Source: Piliocolobus tephrosceles (Eukaryota; Chordata; Mammalia; Primates; Cercopithecidae). Taken from it: a DNA stretch of 64,000 nt. Each line of letters opens with the position of its first letter. Within the stretch, counting starts at the first letter, position 1. The DNA lies in assembly GCF_002776525.5 (NCBI RefSeq), contig NC_045446.1, positions 66,517,644 to 66,581,643 of the forward strand, read 5' to 3'. A model generated the notes under the pieces. The model was not told the DNA's origin, made no database searches, and saw only the letters and a program-made list of their open reading frames with translations. Shown piece after piece: positions 19,642 through 31,904 of this stretch. Made by a program: the position numbers and the translations under genes.

Positions 19642-20675
19642 GAGGAATGTGAGTTAGCTGAACCAGAACTAGGATGCTGCCTCACTGTTAGGCACCTTCT
19701 TTGGCTGCTCACCTATTTTTCAGTCTTCACCACTCCTCCCTATGTACCATGGCCCTCCTCATTATTCTTTGCTGGACTATTGGACCATTTTCCTTGCTGT
19801 TCTTCATAACTGAAAAACTTCTGGCTGTTCCCTTCTGGTATTTGCTTGTTCTTAATTTCTTTTGCTCAACAAGTTTGAATTTCTTCTCTGCCCAGACCTT
19901 AGCTTGTTGTGGCTGTCCTGTTCCTTTGTTCTCAACGTTCTGCCTCAGAGGATCATGCCAGTGAGAAGAGAGGAACAGGATCTCCTGGAATCTGTATCTC
20001 TGTGCCCAGGGAGGCATGCTCTTCTGGGAGGACCCCAAAAGAAGGCTTACAGTTTCAGCCTGCTTCATAGTCAGGGCCTGAGGTATGGTACATAATACAG
20101 TAGCATGCTGGCGTTACTGAACAGTGCTGGGCCTAGGGGCTGATCTGGTCCGGATGACTCAGTGGGCGCCCCATAGGAATCAGGGGTTGGCCACCAATAC
20201 TGATCTCACAGGCCTACATCTCACAGAAGAGCTGGGTTTGTTTCATTCTAGTCCTATTCTTTGGACCTCCACTCATTTGGGTATCTCCTCTGTTGGAAGA
20301 GGAGTATCTGGTCCTAGAAAATATAAACCCAGGGACCCAGCCCTAGGCCGTGATGTGTGGGGAGGAAGACCAGGTGGCTCTCTAGTCCCTGAATTAAGGG
20401 AATCTGCTGCCTACGTGTGGATTCCCACACAGCAGCCTGTTTTTAGTAACTAATGCCTACAGTTTTGAGAACTTACTGTTTTTAGAACACTGCTGGGCAT
20501 TGACAATGTGAAAGTTATGAACAAGATCTCCAAGGGCTGATGAGCTTCATGGATGAGATGGTTCTTGAACTGGATCCATGAGGATGGGTGAGACAGGGCT
20601 GTGACATTACGGAAAGCTTCCGGGGCAGGTGGAACAGCATGAGGCTTCCAACCTGCATCAGTAGAAAATGACACT
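19642..20675. other. 3' flank of GVQW3, unique sequence
   Basis: No repeat family or further mariner transposase sequence was recognised. It is probably the GVQW3 3' untranslated region or intron. No convincing AATAAA polyadenylation signal was seen near the stop codon. Confidence 0.4.
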
Positions 20676-20980
20676 GGCCAGACGCAGTGAATCACGCCTG
20701 TAATCTTTGGGAGGCTGAGGCAGGCAGATCATGAGGTCAAGAGATCGAGACCATCCTGGCCAACATGGTGAAACCCCGTCTCTACTAAAAATATAAAAAT
20801 TAGCTGGGCGTGGTGGTGCGTGCCTGTAGTCCCACCTACTCAGGAGGCTGAGGCAGGAGAATCACTTGAACCCAGAAGGCAGAGGTTGCAGTGAGCCAAG
20901 ATTGTGCCACTGCACTCCAACTTGGCGACAGAGCTAGACTCTGTCTCCAAAAAAAAAAAAAAGAGAAAAGGAAAAATGAT
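20676..20980 (+). repeat. AluY/Sc-type SINE
   Basis: Sense copy lacking part of the first A box. Contains GTCAAGAGATCGAGACCATCCTGG. Confidence 0.9.
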
Positions 20981-21492
20981 GACACTATTGGCTAAAATAA
21001 CAAAGTTCAAAGAGGAAGATAATGGTGTTGCAGCGGATGAACAATTTGGGATAATTTGCTTCCTCTCCTGTGCCTCCAACTGTATGCCAGTTGTTATTAA
21101 ATTGCTTCCCCTGAGTCTGTGAATAGATTTGTAACAACTAATTTGATGTGTGATTTTCCGTTTGGACTCCGACAAGCAGTTTCTCCAAATTCAAACTCTG
21201 TCTCTTCTCTTCCTACCTCTGCCAGATTTATGGAATGCAACTTTTCCCAAGTGGGTTCCAAGTAATACCACATAGACTAGAAACATTCAGGGGGCAGGGG
21301 TTTGGTAATAGCATTTCACAGAATTGACCAGTCTCTGTTTCACTCAAGGATTTTCACATATTACAGCTCTTCTTGGACAATATTGCTTGATAGTAGAGGC
21401 ACAACACTCATTCATCACAGTTACTTTTAGTGCTGTTCTTTCACTTTCTCTACTCACCTCCAAAAATTACAAGTTCCTCATTAACACCTGTT
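20981..21492. other. Unique sequence downstream of GVQW3
   Basis: No repeat or exon recognised. Confidence 0.45.
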
Positions 21493-21793
21493 TTTGTTTT
21501 GTTTTGTTTTTTGAGACGGAGTCTTGCTCTGCTGCCCAGGCTGAAGTGCAGTGGCACGATATCAGCTCACTACAACCTCTGCGTCCCGGGTTCAAGTGTT
21601 TCTCCTGCCTCAGCCTCCCGAGTAGCTGGGAATACAGGTGCACGCTGCTACACCCAGCTATTTTTTTGTATTTTTAGTAGAGGCGGAGTTTCACCATGTT
21701 GGCCAGGCTGGTCTCGAACTTCTGACCTCAGGTGATCCACCCGCCTCGGCCTCCCAAAGTGCTGGGATTACAGGCGTGAGCTACTGCGTTGGA
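21493..21793 (-). repeat. AluS-type SINE, candidate Alu exon
   Basis: First full-length Alu antisense to GVQW3 transcription. Its plus strand encodes ETESCSAAQAEVQWHDISS, the antisense-Alu peptide class that gave the GVQW family its name. Target duplication TTAACACCTGTT / TCAACACCTGTT. Confidence 0.9.
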
Positions 21794-24320
21794 TCAACAC
21801 CTGTTAGTTTTGAGGCACTTTGAAAGCTAGACTTTGTCCCATGAAGACGAGATACTGTGTAAGAAAACTCTTAAACCAAGCAACAGCTTATAGACCTCCA
21901 GCTCCTTAACAGTTTCTAGACGTTCCATTTCAGGACCATTAAGTCTTCCTACATCAGATGCAGCTCTAGGTTGCCCACAAGCACTTGGCACCAGGGACAC
22001 TGCACTTTAGGAACAAAGTCCCCACCACTAGTTCTTGCAGCTTTGTTGCTGAACCTCATATTAATCCTTGCTGAGGCCCACCTAGTGGTAGTCGTTGCAG
22101 ATTTGTATGCTCCTGGACCCAGGCCAGGATCCCACAACCATACCTACAGGAGTTGTTTCTAACCTGTTATAAAACAGAGGTCCTGAGACAACTTACTTCT
22201 GGATTTTATTCCAGTCCTATGAACAGGGCTGGTGTGACCCTGCCAATGATGCTGGACCAAGACCTATGGTGGAGTGTAGAGTACCAGAAGCTATGGTTTA
22301 GACACAGCAACCAGAAGCAGGTAATTAGGAGTGTGAATTCAAATGGTTCCAGTTGGCTGTAATGAAAAGGACTTATCCAGAGCAAAACATTCACATTTGG
22401 CTGCTCAGAATCTCTAAACCCAAGGGTAGAGCATGGTCTAGGCATCCCCAAATAGGGAAGTTCTTATATGAGTACTTCTAATGTGCCCACCCACCAAATC
22501 TATTTTATTGCTGATCCACGTTTTGCCCTGGCCTGCACCTTGCTGCTTAGGCCTCTTGAGCTCCTGGTCCGGTAGTCTCACACATCCAGCTATGTGTCTG
22601 TCACACCACAGACTCTTGTCCTTGACTGTTTTCAGACACCTCTCAGTTTATTCTCCACCATTTTGCTCTTGCTCCTCTCTTTCCTTGTTGCTTTGTTTTC
22701 TGGTCCTGGGTCACATCTTCAGTAGCTGCTTTTGGTCACTTGGTGTGCTGATCCTTGAATTGACTTTTGGGTCATGGTTTTCCACTTAACTTACACCTCT
22801 TCTCTCTGATTTTTTGGATTCTTCTTTCAGCTCCCTGCGTCAGCTGCTGAGTAAGGAAATTTGTCTGCTCCAGCCCTGGCCCCCGGTTGCCTTCCTATCT
22901 TCAAGAAGCAGGGTGGGGTGACATAGGGGAATTATGTATTGATTTTGTTTTTTCTAAGGGACATGGGCACCTTAGCCACCCTCAGTTGCACTCCCCAGAG
23001 GCACCCAGTGTCACCAGTTTCTTAAGGAGGCAATATGGTTACCTCTAAAGTAGCAAGAGTCATGAAACTTTTTCAGAGCTATAATATCCAAAGCCCATTC
23101 TCCTAGCAGCTGTATTTTCCCTGGCAGGAGAAGCTCCACCTAACCACAGGAGATCAAGCTTGGCTTTCTGTGGGATGTCAGTAGGAGAGCTGGCCATCTG
23201 CAAACTTTTTGAAGCTTAACACCGTCGGTCAATGACGCTGTTCGGCTTTCAGGTTGATCTTTATCCCCGCCCCCACGCTCATTCTAATTCAAAGTCCACA
23301 TGGAATGTTTTATGCCACAGTTGAGAGTCTAAGAGGAATACATGCCTTCCGGGGCAGATCATCCTAACACTAATTTTATGCAATTCTCCCCTTCCATCAC
23401 CCCACCCTACCTTGCTTCATTTGCCCCACTAGTAATGATCAAAAAGAGAAAGAATAAAATGTTCACCAAATCTGTGACTTAGAAAAACTTGTGGAGGGTT
23501 CTGCTGTCTTCTGAATTCTGATCCTCACTGAGTCCTCATTGAAGTGTTATCATCTGGGGAAGAATGTTTACCTGGGGCCTCCTTCCCAGAACCTTTTTTT
23601 CAGATCAATTTTTTCGTCAAAGTCTAGACTTGCCTTTGGAAATGCCTGGATAAATCTGGATGCTAAATGACTTGAGGACACCTAATAAAGGAATGGGGTA
23701 CTATTGGGAAATTGTCTGTCATTGCATTACAAATGTTGCTCAGCCTCCCTGCTATTTGCAGACATCATCACCAGTGAGTTTCACTGGGCTCTTTGGGATT
23801 GGGTCTCAGCAGGGTCCCATGTGACTCAATAAGAGCCCACCTTTGCTGCTAAACTGTGTATGTTACCCTGCATTTTCCAATTGCTTCTTCAATCAGCCCA
23901 CCCAGATTTTACTAGGCGTTTATATCTTTTCTGAGGTAACCATCATGTATTTATGTTCTAGAGTGTCTCCCTTATCAGATCCTTGCAAATACTGTCCTAG
24001 TTGTATCACCCCTTTACCAGTATGAATATCTGGAAACAAAAAATCTATAGTGGGGAGCTCCAGTGGGTCCCCTCCAAGGACTCACTTGGGCATAGTCCAG
24101 TGGTCAATAGACTTGTGTAAAGGAGTCTTTATGGGCCATATGGTCTCTTTTGCCACTACTCAACATTTTAGTGCAAAAGCAGACATAATTAATACAGAAA
24201 CAGATGAGGACAGCTGTGTTCCAATAAAACTTTATAAGTGGATACTGGAATTTGAATTTTATATAGTTTTTACGAAATACTATTTTGATTTTTTTTAACC
24301 ATTGAAAAATGTTAAAAAGA
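21794..24320. other. Unique intergenic/intronic sequence
   Basis: 2.5 kb in which I recognise no Alu, L1, L2 or MIR. AATAAA motifs occur at about 23453 and 23686 but cannot be tied to a transcript. Confidence 0.4.
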
Positions 24321-24622
24321 GGCTGGACACGGTGGCTCAGACCTGTAATCCCAGCACTTTGGGAGGCTGAGGTGGGTGGATCACCTGAGGTCAGGAGTTC
24401 GAGACCAGCGTGGCCAACATGGTGAAACCTTGTCTCTACTAAAAATATAAAAATTAGCCAGGCGTGGTGGTGTATGTCTGTAATCCCAGCTACCCGAGAG
24501 GCTGAGGTAGGAGAATCGCTTGAACCCGGGAGGCAGAGGCTGCAGTGATCCAAGATCTCACCACTGTACTTTAGCCTGGGCAACAAAGCGAGACTCCATC
24601 TCAGAAAAAAAAAAAAAAGAAA
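24321..24622 (+). repeat. AluS-type SINE
   Basis: Full-length sense copy with A tail. Confidence 0.92.
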
Positions 24623-24818
24623 GACATTCTTAGCTGTTAGGCCATAGAAAAACAGATGGCAGGATAGACTTGGCCCATGGACTATAGTTTGATATAACCC
24701 CCAGTCTAGTGTATATAGTGTGTATATAAAAATGACAGATGATTATTTTCCGTCAATAACATTATTAATGCCACATTGATCTGGCAGTATCTGGCAATTT
24801 ATTATGTAGAAATTGTGG

Positions 24819-25114
24819 GCCAGCCACGATGGCTCACGTCTGTAATCCTAGCACTTTGGGAGGCTGAGGCGGGCAGATTGCTTGAGGCCAGAAGTTCGAG
24901 ACCAACCTGGGCCAACGTGGTGAAACCTCGTCTCTACAAAAAAATACAAAAATTAGCCTGGCATGGTGGCACGTGGCTGTAGTCCCAGCTACTTGCAGGG
25001 CTGAGGTAGGAGGATCACTTGAGCCCAGGAGGTCCAGGCTCCAGTGAGCCATGATTGTGCTACTGCACTACAGCCTGGGCGACAGAGTGAGACCCTGTCT
25101 CAAACAAAAAAAAG
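24819..25114 (+). repeat. AluJ-type SINE
   Basis: Perfect 10-bp target duplication GAAATTGTGG (24809-24818, 25115-25124). Confidence 0.92.
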
Positions 25115-25124
25115 GAAATTGTGG

Positions 25125-25737
25125 AATATTGGAGAGAATCTGTGGAGCCAGGAGAGTCAACTATAGCTGAATGGTTGGCTATTTTACCGTGAAATATTCT
25201 GGTTCACAAAATAAATTTTGTGCTGTTTTTGACTAAAAATGATATTTTAAACCACCTATATTATTCCCATGTAAAATATCAAAACCAGTGTTGGCAACAC
25301 TGAAACTGATGCCAAGCTGCAACCAACAATAATAGAATGAACTGAAGGTAGTCCCAAAAATGATTTGACCATGGGCAGCATTTGAATAAGCTTATGTTAT
25401 CACCTATTAAAGTGTGTACTATGGAGATGACAAAACTCACTGAAATGTATTTTTTGCACGCTTGCAATATACGTAAGTATTACAGATACATATGTGTATT
25501 TGCACCTTGCAGCTGGTGCTGAGATACGTCCTTTTAGGTAAGTGTATTTGTTTTTCCCCTAGATATCTCTTTATTGTGTCACCTTTATTTAAACTGATTT
25601 TCCAAAGTTGTAATAGAATCTCAGTATTGAACAGACCATTACAAGAGTGTCTGATCCAGCCAGTCATGTTTCCTGTGAGTTCAGGAGTAACTAAACCCTA
25701 CAGCTGCTGAAAGATTGCATCTGAAAGAAGATTCTGT
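25125..25737. other. Unique sequence
   Basis: Nothing recognised. Confidence 0.4.
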
Positions 25738-25840
25738 GTTAATTCATTCAACAAATTATTGAGTATGTATGTGCCAGATGCTATCTTGTGTGCCGGGATA
25801 CAGCAGTGGACAAAATAGATACAGGCCTTGGATTAGATGG
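25738..25840 (-). repeat. L2 3' end
   Basis: AATTCATTCAACAAATTATTGAGTATGTATGTGCCAGATGC and CGGGATACAGCAGTGGACAAA form the antisense L2 terminus. Confidence 0.7.
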
Positions 25841-26039
25841 TCTGAAATCTAATTATATTACTCTTCACTCTTGCAAAATTTCTATTCCGTGTGCGCACAC
25901 TAACCCATTGTTAACTGCATACCTGGAAATAGGTATGACCATTGCCACATGCCTTTGTTCTCTGGTCTTGATGCCTTTCCAGCTACATTAATAATTTGAG
26001 GACTGCGTGTTTCATTTAAATTTTATTATCCTTTAGACA

Positions 26040-26530
26040 GATCTATATTGGTAGAAAAACACACTGGCAATGTTGGAAGTGTAGACTGGCAATGGTTTTC
26101 TGAAAAGCAATTTGGCAGTATCTATCAAGAGCTTTAAAAATGTTTAGATCCTCTGATCCTCTAATTCCACTTCTGGGAATCTGTCCTAAAGAAATAGTCT
26201 AAAATGTGGGCAAAATCAATGCTTAACAATCTTAAAGTCCAACAGTAGAACATTGGTTAAGTAAATTACAGTATGACTATCCAGTAGACTATTGTGCCAT
26301 CATTATAATTTATGTTTCTGAAGAGTATTTGACAGCATGGCAAAGTGCTTATAGTGTTAAGTGAAAAGAATGATATACAAAATTGTATGTATAAATCCAG
26401 AAAATGTCTTTTAAAAAGATAGAAAGGATAGGCAAACTCTGGGTAGTTAGATTATGGGTTTTCCTGGTTTTATGCTTTAAAAAATTTTCTCCAGTATATT
26501 ATTACTTGTATTATCAGTAAAAATCAATAG
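26040..26530 (+). mobile_element. L1ME-type 3' fragment
   Basis: Order of AGCAATTTGGCAGTATCTATC, CCACTTCTGGGAATCTGTCC, GTTAAGTGAAAAGAATGATAT and TTATGGGTTTTCCTGG follows old L1 3' ends. Confidence 0.6.
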
Positions 26531-27444
26531 CATCTAGAGCTGGCAGTGGAGAGATTGAGGCCAGATCACTAGTTTGGTCCCTGAACAATTAACTTGGCTG
26601 GGTGGACACAGAGGCTGTATGATCTTGTATTGGCAGCAAGGCTGGGCCAGAAGGGAAAAGGACCTGCCCAGGAGGAGAAGAGACCATGTGACCATGTGAC
26701 TATAATCCCTACAAAAAAATACAAAGTGTTAAGGGAAGACACCATGTGTGGCATGCTCTTGTGATGTAGTCCTAGGGAGGTAAAAGACCATTTATCAATC
26801 AAGTATATTCTGACAAGTGGGAAAGGATATGAATGCTCTCCTGGGTAAAATTAACCTCCTTTGCATTTCATTCTCATGTTCTCACACAAAATGAATTCTT
26901 GAGATGGATTTTATAATAGCTGATTATCTGAAGAATCCCTGAGACTTCGTATGATTCTTTAGTATAGCAGTGACTTTCGATGTGCCAAGTCTACCTCCTC
27001 CCATACTGGGACACTCAAGCAACGCAGATGTACACTGAAATTTTGGGTTTTCTATACTGAGAATACCGCACACATATCATTAGTCATCTTAATGTTGTAA
27101 GTTACCAAACTCTTAAGGTTTGCAAATGTGATTTTGTTAGCATCCAGAACCAGTGTATTTTTTATTTATGTCTGAAAAATAATCATTGTGGGGTTTTAAA
27201 ATGAAAAATCATGTAGCTAATGCCTATCCATAGGTGAAATTGTTATGTTGGAAAAATGTGTACTTAATCTTTGCTTTAGTAAAATGATTGTTACAAAAAT
27301 GTTAAATGTCTCCTTAGTGAAATTTTAAACCTCCAAATGAGTACACAAGGTAAATACATATTTTATAGGCCTATAGCTCATATAATTGCCAAGCTGAAAG
27401 AGTTCTTTAAGATCTAAGTATAAGTCCTCTGGTCTATAGAATGA
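26531..27444. other. Unique sequence
   Basis: Nothing recognised; the AT-rich part is 27050-27420. Confidence 0.4.
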
Positions 27445-27838
27445 GTGAGTGAGGCTTGGGTTTCAGTTCTGGCTTCTTAACTAGCTATGTGACTTTGGGC
27501 AGTTCATTTGTACCGTCTAAGGTCTTCAGTTAACTCATCTGTAAAAGGGAAATAATACCATCTGTCTCATGGAGTTGTTCATTTTGTTCATTTCAACAAT
27601 ATTTATTGAGTGCTTATCTGTGTATGATGCCGTTGTAGACACAATAAACAAGACCCCAAGAAATGTTCCTCCTCATGAGCACACGTTTCAGTGAGGGAGA
27701 CAGACAAGAAATAAGATAAATTAGTAAAAATATCTATGTTAGATAGTGATTATTAGATGTGAGGCTTACATTAAACAGTGTATATGAGGCACACAGCACA
27801 ACACCTGGCATGGAGTAAGTGCTCAATAGAGAATAATT
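27445..27838 (+). repeat. MIR split by an L2
   Basis: MIR 5' and core part at 27445-27580 (GCTATGTGACTTTGGGCAG, CTCATCTGTAAAAGGGAAATAA), then 3' part at about 27750-27838 (CACCTGGCATGGAGTAAGTG). Confidence 0.65.
27585..27735 (-). repeat. L2 fragment inside MIR
   Basis: CAATATTTATTGAGTGCTTATCTG and GAGGGAGACAGACAAGAAATAAG are antisense L2 3' sequence between the two MIR pieces. Confidence 0.65.
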
Positions 27839-28476
27839 TCTTCTGTTTCTTGAGGCGTCTTAACAGCTCTGGAATTACTCTACAACGTAGTGATAGTCGG
27901 TAAGAAGCCTGACTCATAACTTTCTATCTCTTGCCAGTTAAGGCCTAAACCTGTTTTTGCTTAAGAAGACAAAAGAATTCTTACAGTGGTGTTTTGTACT
28001 TCCTGTGTGGCAGATTAATCAAGGTGGTGCCTAAACACTGTTGATAAATGACCTTTTCTGGAGCCAGTTGGCAGGAGTCCTTGCCTGGGGCAGGATGGCA
28101 GGTGTTAAGTCCACAAAGACAAATGCACAGTGTCATAGCTATTTAAGCAAAACAGACCAGAAGATCAAAATGGCTGTTTCTCTTAAAGAAAAGATGTGTG
28201 CCCTATGTCCTGGGCCAAACGCTGGAGCACTGAGCAAAGTTAGCAGTATTAGAAGGAGACTGGCTACTGCATTATTTATGGGAGACAAGGGCATTGACAG
28301 AAAGCCAGGAAAAGGAGAGTTTAATGCTTTGCGGTTTTGATATTTTTGTCCATTGTAGAAAATTTGGAAAGTTTAGAAATGTTTAAAGAAGCAGCCAGGA
28401 GTCCACTCCTAGGGTTTGGGTCTTTCATCAGACCCATCTCCTTGCCTCAGCTTCCTCCTTCAAAAACAGCCAGCCA
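27839..28476. other. Unique sequence
   Basis: No family recognised. It includes an open frame at 28041-28340 that I do not accept as a gene. Confidence 0.4.
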
Positions 28477-28780
28477 GGCCGGGCACGGTGGCTCACGCCT
28501 GTAATCCCAGCAATTTGGGAGGCTGAGGCGGGCAGATCACTTGAGGTAAGGAGTTCGAGACCAACCTGGCCATCATGGTAAAACCCTGTCTCTACTAAAA
28601 ATACAAAAATTAGCTGGGCGTGGTGGTGCACGCCTGTAATCACAGCTACTCAGGAGGCTAAGGCAGGAGAATTGCTTGGATCTGGGAGGTGGAGGTTGCA
28701 GTGAGCTGAGATCACACCACTGCACTCCAGCCTGGGCGAGAGAGTGAGACTCTGTCTCAAAAAAAAAACAAAAACAAACA
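28477..28780 (+). repeat. AluS-type SINE
   Basis: Full length, A-rich tail with AAC units. Flanked by CAAAAACAGC / CAAAAAACAGC. Confidence 0.92.
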
Positions 28781-28794
28781 CAAAAAACAGCGGT

Positions 28795-28865
28795 CATTTG
28801 CTGAATTCCTTCTTGGAGCCTGGGCCTGCACTAGGCACAGAGTACAGCCCTTGTCCTTGAGCAGT
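28795..28865 (-). repeat. L2-like fragment
   Basis: TTGCTGAATTCCTTCTTGGAGCCTGGGCCTGCACTAGGCAC resembles the antisense L2 terminus; diverged. Confidence 0.4.
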
Positions 28866-29221
28866 GCCCAGCATTGTGGGTTAGGGAAGGGGACAGAGGT
28901 TGAGAGGAGCACCAAGAAAGGGTTTCTACCTTAGACTGTCAATTTTTCCCAGATGACAGAGCTGAGGAACAAACTTTTGTAAAGAATTGGAACAAAAAGT
29001 AATCATCAACTGAGGGTGATTGTGAAAATGAGACAGTGGACTGTAAAGGAGCAAAACACAGAACGATGGTAACTGTAGCTCTTATGTAAGAGAGCCTGGA
29101 GCTCTGTCCACAAGGATTTAGTGTGTAATATTACCTCTCAGAAGAAACTGGACTTGAGGCTGTGGGCCAGTATCCCTGTACCTTGCATTAAGAACCTAAT
29201 AAGTGAAAATTCAGAATTACA

Positions 29222-29310
29222 ACCCCAACTCGATGAGAGAATTGGCCCAGGGAGGTTGAATGATTTTCTTGAATCACACATTTAGTTGGTGGCAGACCAG
29301 GATAATAATG
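29222..29310 (-). repeat. MIR fragment
   Basis: GGCCCAGGGAGGTTGAATGATTTTCTTGAATCACACATTTAG corresponds to the antisense MIR core. Confidence 0.5.
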
Positions 29311-30504
29311 AAGGACCTTGAACTTCACTCAATCTGTGAGTTTTTTCTATTACTCCATCGGTAATTATTTCCTTTACTAAAATGTACATTCTTACGATAT
29401 CTTTAAAATCATGCCCACCCTCGCATTTAACAAATGATTTACCAACAGTTGATTTACATACAATGTTTAAGGAATATATTTATAGCATAGAAAGTGGTGC
29501 AGAGGGTTTTACCAAATTTCTCTGGGGTGTCCAGGTCCCCTGGTCCTTCCAGAGGTGTGTATTCATAAGTAAATATTGGCATTCTGTCATCCATTTTTTC
29601 CAGATGTTCTTCCCAAGTAGTGTGTTATGTTTTGTGTTTTTAATATTTCTCATATACGTTTTTAAAAATCTGGGCACATAAATCCTGATAAAGCTCTCAA
29701 CTGTCTCCTCTGTGCTGTCTCAGATTTCTGAGTATGCTTATATTCATGACACAGTGTCTGAAGTCATGAATGCTATCACATAATGAGGACTTATATCCCT
29801 AAACCCCAGTCTTATGTTTCTAGATGTTCTGAAAATTCTTTACACTTCACTTATAAATGCCACTATACTGTGCCATGACATTTCCATAGTAACATATATT
29901 TCAAACATGAAAACAGGAAGCCCGAGGAAAAGGGAAGTTGGTTTCCAATGCATAAATAAAAAAATTAAAAATTGTAGAATACATAAAATGAGGTGATGGG
30001 TGTAGTATGAGGGGATACAATTAGGGGACTGTGTATTTTATTCTACTTTGACCTCTCCTGAACAGAATGTTCCTGCAGGCTCACGTTAAGGATGGGCAGT
30101 ACCTACCACCCACCCAGTGACCCAATCTTGGAATCATGCTTTCTTTGACCCTGACATCCTGGCAGGTCCATGTGATTTCCCCAACATCGCATACTGTCAC
30201 CTACTGCAACTGGACAGGGGTGGCCACCCACCTCTCACCTCACCGTCTGAAGACCATCCCCCACACTGCTTCTATGCTATTTGGCTTGGAGTTTGCTGAA
30301 AAATGGAGGCTTTGGACACCAACTTTTTGAGCTTGCTCAATCATGCCCCACTTTGTGCCTGGAATCCCTCTCTGCTGCCATCCACCTGGCAAACTCCCCT
30401 TTTGGACTCAAGCTTCAGTCTCACCATTGCTGTTCTCCCCCACCACCCACCAACCCACTCAGTGAAGAAGCCACCCTCCGCCACCATCATGTACAATGCA
30501 CATT
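29311..30504. other. Unique sequence
   Basis: No recognised repeat or exon. C-rich patches at 30100-30480. Confidence 0.4.
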
Positions 30505-31705
30505 CTTTATTTTTTTTTTTTTTTAGCTTTAGCTTTTGTGCATACATAGTAGGCATATATATTTATGGAGTACACTGGATATTTTGATACAGGCATACAA
30601 TGTATAATAATCACATCAGGGTAAGTGGGGTATCCATCACCTCAAGCATTCATCCTTTGTGTTACAAACAATCCAATTATACTCTTAGTTATTATTATTA
30701 TTATTTTTTGAGAGGAGTCTTGCTCTGTCACCCAGGCTGGAGTGCAATGGTGCCATCTTGGCTCACTGCAGCCTCCACCTCCTGGGTTCAAGCAATTTTT
30801 GTGCTTCAGCCTCCCGAGTAGCTGGCATTACAGGTGCACGCCACCACACCTGGCTAATTTTTGTATTTTAGTAGAGACAAGGTTTCACCATGTTGACCAG
30901 GCTGGTCTTGAACTCCTGACCTCAGGTGATCTGCCTGCCTTGGCCTCCCAAAGTGCTGGGATTACAGGCATGAGCCACCACGCCCAGTCTTCCTTTAGTT
31001 ATTTTTAAATGTACAATTACATTATTATGACTATAGTCACCCTGCTGTGCTATCAAATATTAGATCTTATTCATTCTTTCTAATTATTTTTTGGTACCCA
31101 TTTACCATCCCCTCTTCCCCCCACCCCACCCTCCACTATCCTTCCCAGCCTCTGGTAACCATCATTCTACTCTCTATATCCATAAGTTCATTTATTTTAA
31201 TTTTAGCTCCTACAAGTGAGAAGTTTGTCTTTCTGTGCTTGGCTTATTTCACTTAACATAATGACTTCCAGTTCTATCCATGTTGTTGCAAATGACAGAA
31301 TCTCATTCTTTTTAATGACTGAATAGCACTCCATTGTGTACATATGCCACATTTTCTTTATCTATTTGTCTGTTGACGGACACTTGGGCTGCTTCCAAAT
31401 CTTGGCTATTGTGAATAATGCTGCAAAAAAACATGGGAGTGCAGGTATCTGTTTGATATACTGATTTGCTTTCTTTTGGGTATATACCTAGCAATGGGAT
31501 TGCTAGATTATATGGTAGCTCTATTTTTAGTTTTTTGCAGAACCTTCAAACTGTTCTCTGTAGTGGATGTATTCATTTACATTCCCATCAGCAGTGTATG
31601 ACGGTTCCCTTTTCTCCGCATCCTTGCCAACATTCATTATTGCCTGTCTTGAATAAAAGCAATTTTAACTGGGGTGAGATGATATCTCATTGTAGCAATG
31701 CACAT
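30505..31705 (-). mobile_element. L1 (L1MA/L1PB-type) 3' region
   Basis: Begins at its tail (poly-T about 30511-30525) and 3' UTR (ACATAGTAGGCATATATATTTATGG; TGATACAGGCATACAATGTATAATAA), then ORF2 3' end with CTGAATAGCACTCCATTGTG, GCTATTGTGAATAATGCTGC and GGTATATACCTAGCAATGGG. Interrupted by an Alu at 30703. Confidence 0.85.
30703..30989 (-). repeat. AluS-type SINE
   Basis: Inserted in the L1 3' UTR, preceded by (TTA)n. CTTAGTTATT / CTTTAGTTATT flanks. Confidence 0.9.
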
Positions 31706-31789
31706 TCTGACGTCAAGAAAACTATAACACTTAACTGAACTTAGTTGTTTGCAGGATGTTTTTCTTCCCTACCAGCCCAGGACCTCCTA

Positions 31790-31882
31790 AAAGCCAAGCC
31801 CACATCTGATTCTTCCGTGTTCCCTGCATCCAGAATAAACCTTGCCTGGAACTGCTCAATAAATATTTGATAGATGAATGAA
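31790..31882 (+). repeat. L2 3' end
   Basis: TGCATCCAGAATAAACCTTGCCTGG and GCTCAATAAATATTTGATAGATGAATGAA are the L2 terminus. Confidence 0.65.
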
Positions 31883-31904
31883 AGAAGGGATTTTTCTGGT
31901 AATT

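Noticed and set aside
28041..28340. 99-codon plus-strand frame in unique DNA
   Set aside because: No domain or repeat origin recognised. Within chance expectation for 64 kb; would need conservation to be accepted.
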